DNA from: Prevotella sp.
Lineage (GTDB): Bacteria > Bacteroidota > Bacteroidia > Bacteroidales > Bacteroidaceae
Length of the DNA stretch: 5,810 bases
NCBI GenBank assembly: GCA_017442765.1
Contig: JAFRZC010000165.1
Span: forward strand, 1 to 5,810
Direction of reading: 5' to 3'
A program made the position numbers and the translations under genes. This document shows positions 1-4,321 of this stretch, one piece after another. The notes below the pieces were generated by a model. That model saw nothing but the letters and a program-made list of their open reading frames with translations, was not told the DNA's origin and ran no database searches. Each line of letters begins with the position of its first letter. Position 1 is the stretch's first letter.

Positions 1-195
1 AAAGAACTACTATCATGTTACCTTTTTAAGCAATTCACAACCATACTGACCGCTACGCATGGCCAACTGGAGATGTCAAAGAACTACTATCATGTTACCT
101 TTTTAAGCAATTCACAACTCAGCATGATGAGATGATGCAGCCGGAGTTATTGTCAAAGAACTACTATCGTGTTTCCTTTTTAAGCAATTCACAAA
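1..195 (-). CRISPR. End of a type II (probably II-C) CRISPR array, three repeats, partial at left edge
   Basis: Three copies of a repeat of about 45-47 nt occur with a strict 77-bp period. The first is cut by the window edge (1-41), the second is 74-118 and the third is 151-195. Copies 1 and 2 agree over all shared bases; copy 3 differs at 169 (A to G), 174 (A to T) and 195 (C to A), as expected of a degenerate terminal repeat. The spacers are 42-73 and 119-150, about 30-32 nt, and are unlike each other. Read on the minus strand the repeat begins GTTGTGAATTGC, the usual start of Bacteroidetes type II-C repeats, and it is complementary to the tracrRNA at 262-280. Functional crRNA must therefore be minus-strand. 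The array continues beyond the left edge, and no cas gene is in the window. The exact repeat length is uncertain by about 2 nt because few copies are visible. Confidence 0.93.
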
Positions 196-202
196 TCTCC
201 AC

Positions 203-228
203 AAAAAAAGGCGACGGACGAATCCGCC
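203..228 (-). terminator. Intrinsic terminator of the tracrRNA
   Basis: On the minus strand CGGA (226-223) pairs with TCCG (218-215) around a TTCG tetraloop. An outer GGC/GCC pairing (228-226 with 212-210) is possible as an alternative or extended fold. A run of seven Ts follows directly (209-203). The hairpin probably also serves as the 3' structural stem-loop of the tracrRNA. Confidence 0.8.
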
Positions 229-280
229 CCCTAAATAGTTTTCACAACGGAATAATCCTTATTGTGAATTGCTTAAAAAG
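203..280 (-). ncRNA. tracrRNA of the type II CRISPR system
   Basis: On the minus strand, positions 280-262 read CTTTTTAAGCAATTCACAA, a 19-nt perfect complement of the start of the crRNA repeat, so this is the anti-repeat. After it come a short GGA/TCC nexus-like hairpin (about 259-250), a TTGTGAA segment (247-241), an A-rich linker and a final hairpin followed by seven Ts. This layout matches tracrRNAs of Bacteroidetes type II-C systems: it base-pairs with pre-crRNA, allows RNase III processing and is bound by Cas9. The predicted 5' end, a few bases after the TATTTTTG box, falls almost exactly at the first anti-repeat base, giving an RNA of about 78 nt. It is transcribed towards the array. 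The 5' end is inferred from the promoter position. Confidence 0.9.
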
Positions 281-666
281 TTTTGCAAAAATACGACTTT
301 TCTTCCATTCGGCAAAATAAAATTCATAAACATCTGATATAATTGCAGCTAAACCTAAAATTCCTGACAAAAAAAGGAAACTCCAATATGCTGTATTAAC
401 CCAAATCGGCCAATGGGGAGATACAACCTTTCTGGGCCATGCGCGGTCGTGCCCCTTTCGTTGCATTTCCCTCGCCCCTCCATTCTCATTTCATCTGTTT
501 CTGTTTCACCTACAAAAAATAAACATAAAGCCACAAGAAACCATGTGCAGACAAAAAAAAGTACAACCGCCCCGACAGCCGTCTTACGGGTGCTGACCGA
601 ATACGGCTCCGACCCTTCAGAAACGCCGTCGAGGTTAAGTTTAAAGTCATTCGGGTCTTCCTTCAT
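242..666 (-). pseudogene. Possible frameshifted small membrane protein gene
   Basis: Two overlapping minus-strand frames each look protein-like. The first starts at ATG 666 with a polar N-terminus (KEDPNDFKLNLDGVSEG), then a hydrophobic stretch (AVGAVVLFFVCTWFLVALCL) that could span the membrane, and ends at a TAG at 357-355. The second is open from about 490 to a TGA at 244-242. It carries a Trp-rich membrane-like segment (WPIWVNTAYWSF, then LFLSGILGLAAIISDVYEFY) followed by a basic end. A shift of one frame around 465-490, in a G-rich stretch, would join them into one two-helix protein of about 130-140 residues. I do not recognise the family. The second frame ends inside the tracrRNA, so at least its last residues are unlikely to be conserved coding sequence. 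It may instead be two small genes or chance ORFs; there is no clear ribosome-binding site or promoter for it. Confidence 0.35.
286..317 (-). promoter_or_regulatory. Bacteroidetes-type promoter of the tracrRNA
   Basis: On the minus strand there is TTTTG at 317-313, then exactly 19 bp, then TATTTTTG at 293-286. This matches the Bacteroidetes primary-sigma consensus TTTG-N19-TAnnTTTG. The expected start site, about 5-7 bases downstream, is at about 280, the first base of the anti-repeat. The promoter lies inside the 3' part of the minus-strand membrane-protein reading frame (242-666). Confidence 0.85.
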
Positions 667-693
667 TTGCCCGTCGCGGATTGATGTTCGGAA

Positions 694-744
694 ATTTTGT
701 CATATAAAAATGACGTTTTTTAGCCAAAACCGGTCATTTTGTCA
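694..744. promoter_or_regulatory. Helically phased GTCAT-type motifs, candidate activator-binding sites upstream of hsp20
   Basis: ATTTTGTCA occurs at 694-702 and again at 736-744, exactly 42 bp apart, which is four turns of B-DNA. The first copy is part of an inverted repeat, GTCAT (699-703), 6 bp, ATGAC (710-714). The second overlaps GTCAT at 733-737. The sites lie roughly 40-90 bp upstream of the predicted sigma-54 start site, where an enhancer-binding protein would be expected. The binding role is inferred. Confidence 0.45.
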
Positions 745-756
745 GTAATAACTGGA

Positions 757-772
757 TGGCATCAGAGTTGTT
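757..772 (+). promoter_or_regulatory. Putative sigma-54 (-24/-12) promoter of hsp20
   Basis: The sequence TGGCAT, five bases, TTGTT fits the sigma-54 consensus TGGCAC-N5-TTGCW at all but two positions. The -24 GG is at 758-759 and the -12 G at 770, with the required spacing. The start site would be near 782, leaving an untranslated leader of about 98 nt before the Hsp20 start codon. No TAnnTTTG box is seen at a suitable place between 700 and 880. Sigma-54 dependence is inferred from this match alone. Confidence 0.6.
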
Positions 773-880
773 CTTATGGAGGTTGTAAGCGCGATTGAGA
801 GCGCGGACAAGAAAGAAAAATAAGAAACAACAACTCAAACAAAGATATACAATAACAATTAAAAATAGGAGATTTAAACC

Positions 881-1318
881 ATGTTACTAGCTAAAAGAAA
901 CGATTTGATGCCCTCATTGTTCAACGAACTCCTTGATTGGAACAACTGGAACAACTTCACGCCTGACGAGCATTACCCAATGCCGAAGATGAACGTGAGC
1001 GAGAGCGACAAAGATTACGAACTTGAACTCTGCGTCCCCGGCCTCTCAAAAGAGGATCTGAACCTGAGCATCGACAGCGACAACAACCTGGTTGTCGAGA
1101 TGGTGCAGAAAGAGGAAAAGAAGGAAGAGAAGAAGAATCGCCACTTCTTACGCCACGAGTTCAACGAACTACAGTTCAAACAGCTCCTCTCCCTTCCCGA
1201 GAACGTGAAGAAGGACGAAATCAGTGCCAAGGTGGAGCACGGTATTCTGCACATCACGCTGCCTAAATTCACCGAACAGGAGAAGAAAGCCCTGATGCAA
1301 CACATCGAAATCTGCTAA
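881..1318 (+). CDS. Small heat-shock protein, Hsp20/alpha-crystallin family
   Basis: This 145-residue cytoplasmic protein is an ATP-independent holdase chaperone that binds unfolding proteins and keeps them refoldable. The N-terminal arm (1-34) is short and Trp/Asn-rich (DWNNWNNF). The alpha-crystallin domain runs from about 35 to 130, with the conserved VPGLSKEDL (52-60), a Lys/Glu-rich loop (77-85, EEKKEEKK), then R-H-E-F (91-94). The signature AxVEHGILHITLPK ends the domain; G-I-L (121-123) stands in for the usual G-V-L. The C-terminal tail ends with I-E-I (142-144), the I-x-I motif that docks into neighbouring subunits during oligomer assembly. The length is normal for bacterial Hsp20. 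The ATG at 881 is well placed behind AGGAGA (867-872, 8-base spacing). It is monocistronic: the putative sigma-54 promoter precedes it and an intrinsic terminator follows 24 bases after the stop. No neighbour suggests a specific client. Confidence 0.95.
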   Translation: MLLAKRNDLMPSLFNELLDWNNWNNFTPDEHYPMPKMNVSESDKDYELELCVPGLSKEDLNLSIDSDNNLVVEMVQKEEKKEEKKNRHFLRHEFNELQFKQLLSLPENVKKDEISAKVEHGILHITLPKFTEQEKKALMQHIEIC

Positions 1319-1342
1319 GCATTCACCCTTCTGACTAACCCC

Positions 1343-1374
1343 AAAGGGATGCCCCCGAAAGGCTTCCCTTTTTT
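1343..1374 (+). terminator. Intrinsic terminator of hsp20
   Basis: GGGATGCC (1346-1353) pairs with GGCTTCCC (1361-1368) with a single T-T mismatch, closed by a short loop. Flanking AAA and TTT can extend the stem. A run of six Ts (1369-1374) follows. It isolates hsp20 from the downstream operon. Confidence 0.88.
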
Positions 1375-1394
1375 GGTGTGTATCGCACACCATC

Positions 1395-1426
1395 AATGCT
1401 TAAATGCGCTAATGCGCTAATGCGTG
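1395..1426. repeat. 8-bp tandem repeat, four units (AATGCGCT type)
   Basis: Four consecutive 8-mers read AATGCTTA, AATGCGCT, AATGCGCT and AATGCGTG. The middle two are identical and the outer two share the first five bases. It lies in the gap between the hsp20 terminator and the next promoter. No coding function is seen. Confidence 0.8.
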
Positions 1427-1454
1427 AGTGACTGGCGCGGGCAAATTACTCCGA

Positions 1455-1486
1455 CAATCAAGCAATCAAACAATCAAGCAATCCTT
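1455..1486. repeat. 8-bp tandem repeat, four units (CAATCAAG type)
   Basis: The 8-mers read CAATCAAG, CAATCAAA, CAATCAAG and CAATCCTT, so the array has one internal mismatch and a decayed last unit. It has the same unit length as the array 29 bp upstream but an unrelated sequence. Confidence 0.85.
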
Positions 1487-1491
1487 GAATG

Positions 1492-1541
1492 CGTTAGTCA
1501 GGCTAACGGATTAACACATTCAAGAATTAACACATTCCTGA
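1492..1541. repeat. Small hairpin plus a 16-bp direct repeat before the operon promoter
   Basis: CGTTAG (1492-1497), a 5-base loop and CTAACG (1503-1508) form a perfect 6-bp hairpin. Directly after it the 12-mer ATTAACACATTC occurs at 1510-1521 and 1526-1537, a 16-bp period, twice the 8-bp unit of the arrays upstream. There is no T run after the hairpin, so it is not an obvious terminator. Confidence 0.65.
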
Positions 1542-1581
1542 TATGGAGTATATTTATTTTTCTGCATTTATTTTTTTTTCG

Positions 1582-1610
1582 TATCTTTGCAAATTCGAAA
1601 TGCAGCATTT
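1582..1610 (+). promoter_or_regulatory. Promoter of the acyltransferase-engB-dacB operon with a palindrome at its start site
   Basis: TATCTTTG (1582-1589) is a perfect Bacteroidetes -7 box (TAnnTTTG). The expected start site is about 1595-1597. No clear TTTG -33 box is found at the standard 19-bp spacing; the region upstream is T-rich. Immediately after it, AAATGC-A-GCATTT (1598-1610) is a perfect 13-bp palindrome that ends one base before the chosen start codon. It could be an operator or a leader hairpin; that role is inferred. Confidence 0.65.
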
Positions 1611-1611
1611 T

Positions 1612-2505
1612 ATGGAGGAAAATAGTCATATCGACCCGGAGGCAATCACAACAAAACATGTTGACATCCAAAAGGTTTTAGCGAGCAAGAATGTCAAGTT
1701 ACCCAAATGGATGGTCCGTTGGGTGGAGCGTCTGCTTCATGTGGAAGAGATTAATTATGTCATCTACAACCACCGCTACAAGTTCGGGCTGGACTTCGTG
1801 CATGCCTTCTTGGAAGGCACCGAACCGCACGACCTGAATGTGAAGGTGGAGGTGGTGAATCCTGAGTGCCTACCTCGGGAGGGCTACCCCATCATTGCGG
1901 GCAACCACCCGCTGGGAGGCCCCGACGGGCTGGCTCTGATGGGTGCCATCGGCCGCTACCGCCAGGACATCAAGTTCCCAGTCAACGACTTCCTTCTTTA
2001 TCTTCCGGGGCCGGCACCGTTGTTTGTCCCTATTGACAAGGTGCACCGCAACACGTCCAACGTGGGTGCTCTGGAAGCCGCCTTCGCGGGGCAGAACGCC
2101 CTCCTCTATTTCCCTGCCGGGCTCTGCTCGCGCAAACGCAAGGGTGGCGAAATTCACGACCTGGAATGGAAGCCCACGTTCATCAAGAAGGCCGTCCGCT
2201 ACCAACGCGACGTGGTGCCATTCTTTTTTGACGCGCGTAACCGTGAGTGTTTCTATAACCTGGCACGGCTGCGCGAGCGGCTGGGAATCAGGTTCAACTT
2301 TGAGATGGCGTTGCTGCCGGCCGAGATGTTCGCCCAGCGGGGCAAGACCCTCCGCCTGGTGGTGGGCAAGCCCATCCCCTACACCACGTTCGACAGCCGC
2401 CACAGCGCCAAGGAGTGGGCACAGATGGTGCAGGACTATTGCTACACGTTGAAAGACAACCCCGCCGCGGTGTTTGAAGCCACAATGGCAGGTAAAATGG
2501 TTTGA
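1612..2505 (+). CDS. glsA: PlsC-like O-acyltransferase, probable glycine-lipid synthesis protein GlsA
   Basis: This 297-residue lysophospholipid-acyltransferase-family protein probably adds the second, ester-linked fatty acid to an N-acylated amino acid (glycine lipids in Bacteroides) at the cytoplasmic membrane. Conserved features are GNHPLGGPDGLAL (97-109), with His99 and Asp105 as the catalytic pair at HX5D spacing rather than the classical HX4D. Next are the FPAG motif (167-170, in YFPAGLCSRKRKG) in place of FPEG, EWKPTFIKKAV (185-194 region) and VVPFFFDARN. I recall the HPLGGxDG and FPAGxxSR forms as typical of this subfamily, so they are not signs of damage. The start at 1612 is preferred over in-frame ATGs at 1543, upstream of the promoter, and 1600, which would leave a leader of only a few bases. 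No strong Shine-Dalgarno is seen, as is common in Bacteroidetes. The next gene begins 17 bp after the stop and encodes the matching N-acyltransferase, which supports the glycine-lipid assignment. A general 1-acylglycerol-phosphate acyltransferase role is the alternative. Confidence 0.8.
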   Translation: MEENSHIDPEAITTKHVDIQKVLASKNVKLPKWMVRWVERLLHVEEINYVIYNHRYKFGLDFVHAFLEGTEPHDLNVKVEVVNPECLPREGYPIIAGNHPLGGPDGLALMGAIGRYRQDIKFPVNDFLLYLPGPAPLFVPIDKVHRNTSNVGALEAAFAGQNALLYFPAGLCSRKRKGGEIHDLEWKPTFIKKAVRYQRDVVPFFFDARNRECFYNLARLRERLGIRFNFEMALLPAEMFAQRGKTLRLVVGKPIPYTTFDSRHSAKEWAQMVQDYCYTLKDNPAAVFEATMAGKMV

Positions 2506-2522
2506 AAAAAAAAGCAACAAAG

Positions 2523-3656
2523 ATGGTTGATACTTCATATATTATCCCACCGGTTTCACGAGATTTGATTCGTACCGAACTAAAACATAAGAACTTTCTC
2601 CGCAAGACCAATTGCGGGAACAAGGAGATATATATTACCACCGCCCATATCTCGCCCAACATCATGAAGGAGATAGGCCGGCTGAGGGAGCTGAGCTTCG
2701 TCCTCGAAGGAGGTGGCACGGGCAAGGATTGCGACATCGACGAGTTCGACACGCTGCCCGAACCCCACTGCTTCAAGCAGCTCTTTGTGTGGAACCCGAC
2801 GGATGAGGAGATTGTGGGCGGCTACCGCTTTATCCATGGCAGCAATATGCTGCACTTGGACGAAGGACCCATCGCCACCCCCACGTCGGAACTATTCCAG
2901 TATTCCGACGACTTTGTGAAGAACTACCTCCCCTACACCGTGGAACTGGGGCGAGCGTTTGTGCAACCCGCCTACCAACCCTCCAACGACCTCCGCAAAG
3001 GCCTCTACTCGCTGGACAACCTATGGGACGGGCTGGGCGGCATAGCCCTGGAGATACCCGAGACACTGTATTTCTTCGGCAAAATCACCATGTACCCCCA
3101 GATGAACCGCCGTGCAAAGGACATGATACTCTTCTTCCTCAAAAAGCATTTCCCCGACCGCGACGGACTGGTGTGGCCCTACGACCCCCTGCCTATCGAG
3201 TCGGACCTCAACGAGCTGGACGAAATCTTCAACGGCCGCAACTACAAGGAGGACTACCAGATATTGGTACGCGCCGTCCGCTCACTGGGCAGCACTGTGC
3301 CGGCGATGATCAACGCCTACATGAACCTCTCGCCCACGATGCGCTCGTTCGGCACCGCCATCAACTCCACCTTCGGCAACACGGACGAGACAGGCATACT
3401 GGTGACGCTGCGCGACATCGTGCCGGAGAAGCGCCAACGTTATCTGGAGTCGTATGAGACCAAAAACCGCGTCTTCGACCGCCTCCACCTGTTTCGCATC
3501 AACATGAAGAAGATGCCGTGGTGGAAGCAAATGGACGAGGAGGAACGTGCCGAACTGAGACGGCTGAAAAGCCTGAAGGAGATGAACCAAAGGAACGAAG
3601 TAGGCGGAAAAAAGAAACTGCACAAGAAGAAGGATGAAGGGGATGGTAAGAAATAA
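2523..3656 (+). CDS. glsB: Hemolysin/GNAT-type N-acyltransferase, probable glycine-lipid synthesis protein GlsB
   Basis: This 377-residue protein resembles the OlsB-like acyltransferase family (GNAT fold, once labelled hemolysins). It would transfer a 3-hydroxy-acyl chain from acyl-ACP to the amino group of an amino acid, glycine in Bacteroides, making the substrate of the upstream O-acyltransferase. Motifs are RLRELSFVLEGGGTG (53-67), DIDEFD (71-76), FKQLFVWNP (84-92), EIVGGYR (96-102), ELGRAFVQPAYQ (141-152), LWDGLGGI (167-174) and YFFGKITMYP (183-192). The C-terminal part (about 225-350) is polar. The last 20 or so residues are a Lys-rich tail (GGKKKLHKKK), which may bind acidic membranes. 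ATG 2523 is chosen. A TTG at 2502 in the same frame would add seven Lys-rich residues and overlap the glsA stop as TTGA; I consider it less likely but cannot exclude translational coupling. Substrate identity is inferred from the family and the gene pair. Confidence 0.8.
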   Translation: MVDTSYIIPPVSRDLIRTELKHKNFLRKTNCGNKEIYITTAHISPNIMKEIGRLRELSFVLEGGGTGKDCDIDEFDTLPEPHCFKQLFVWNPTDEEIVGGYRFIHGSNMLHLDEGPIATPTSELFQYSDDFVKNYLPYTVELGRAFVQPAYQPSNDLRKGLYSLDNLWDGLGGIALEIPETLYFFGKITMYPQMNRRAKDMILFFLKKHFPDRDGLVWPYDPLPIESDLNELDEIFNGRNYKEDYQILVRAVRSLGSTVPAMINAYMNLSPTMRSFGTAINSTFGNTDETGILVTLRDIVPEKRQRYLESYETKNRVFDRLHLFRINMKKMPWWKQMDEEERAELRRLKSLKEMNQRNEVGGKKKLHKKKDEGDGKK

Positions 3657-3700
3657 AAACCTCCGTCTCCAAACAACACTAACCCAAAAACGCCCTCCCT

Positions 3701-4321
3701 ATGGAAGTAAAGAAAGCTGCATTTGTGGTGAGCAACACCGATTATCGTAAATGCCCCGACACGGGTCTGCCCGAATATGCCTTTATTGGGCGCAGCAACG
3801 TGGGCAAGTCGTCGCTTATCAATATGCTGGCGGGTCACAAGGGACTGGCCAAGACTAGCGTGAAACCCGGCAAGACACAGCTGATAAACCACTTCCTCAT
3901 CAACAACGAATGGTATCTGGTAGACCTGCCGGGATACGGATATGCCCAAACATCGAAGGACTCGCGTGGCCGCTGGCTGAAGATGATTAACGACTATATG
4001 CTCAAGCGCGAAGCCTTGGTGAACGTGTTTGTGCTTGTCGACTCGCGCATCCCGCCGATGAAGATAGACCTTGAGTTCATCAATTTCTTAGGCACCAACG
4101 GCATCCCCCTCACCATCGTCTTCACCAAAATCGACAAGCAGAACCAGCGCGAGATTGCCGCCACAGTGAACAGGTACCGCCAAGTGCTGTCGGAGACATG
4201 GGACGAGCTGCCGGGGATGATTATGACCTCGTCGGTCACCCGCTACGGCCGCGACCGACTGCTACAGTATATTGACGACATCAACCAACAGTTAAAAAGT
4301 AACGAAACAACCCTATCATAA
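3701..4321 (+). CDS. engB: Ribosome-biogenesis GTPase EngB (YihA/YsxC)
   Basis: This is a 206-residue TRAFAC-class GTPase needed for late assembly of the 50S ribosomal subunit; it is usually essential. All G motifs are present: G1 GRSNVGKS (30-37), G2 Thr59 in KPGKTQ, G3 DLPG (75-78, in DLPGYGYAQ), G4 TKID (142-145) and G5 T-S-S (176-178). The length and the FIGRSNVGKSSLIN, TSVKPGKTQLINHF and LPGYGYA segments are standard for the family. It lies 44 bp after glsB with no terminator or TAnnTTTG box between, so it is probably in the same transcript. Its TAA stop overlaps the next start codon by one base (TAATG). The 44-bp gap is A/C-rich and has no Shine-Dalgarno. Confidence 0.96.
   Translation: MEVKKAAFVVSNTDYRKCPDTGLPEYAFIGRSNVGKSSLINMLAGHKGLAKTSVKPGKTQLINHFLINNEWYLVDLPGYGYAQTSKDSRGRWLKMINDYMLKREALVNVFVLVDSRIPPMKIDLEFINFLGTNGIPLTIVFTKIDKQNQREIAATVNRYRQVLSETWDELPGMIMTSSVTRYGRDRLLQYIDDINQQLKSNETTLS

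Noticed and set aside
35..85. Promoter inside the CRISPR repeat (TAnnTTTG at the repeat end), as seen in some Bacteroidetes II-C repeats
   Set aside because: The minus-strand repeat end reads GTTCTTTG, lacking the TA, and no TTTG lies at the correct spacing, so I cannot support a repeat-borne promoter.
132..320. Plus-strand ORF of 62 residues over the last repeat and tracrRNA
   Set aside because: It consists of CRISPR repeat and antisense tracrRNA sequence, so coding is very unlikely.
413..748. Plus-strand ORF of 111 residues across the region upstream of hsp20
   Set aside because: Low-complexity Ser/Thr/Pro-rich translation with no recognisable domain; it runs through the phased regulatory motifs and is antisense to the more protein-like membrane frames.
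789..804. GCGC hairpin in the hsp20 leader as an RNA thermometer
   Set aside because: Only a 4-bp stem, far from the ribosome-binding site at 867-872, so there is no support for a thermosensor.
776..823. Short reading frame (MEVVSAIESADKKEK) in the hsp20 leader
   Set aside because: Its ATG lies upstream of the predicted sigma-54 start site at about 782 and has no ribosome-binding site, so it would not be translated from that transcript.
1424..1681. Plus-strand ORF of 85 residues over the repeats and the start of glsA
   Set aside because: Built largely from tandem-repeat and promoter sequence and out of frame with the acyltransferase.
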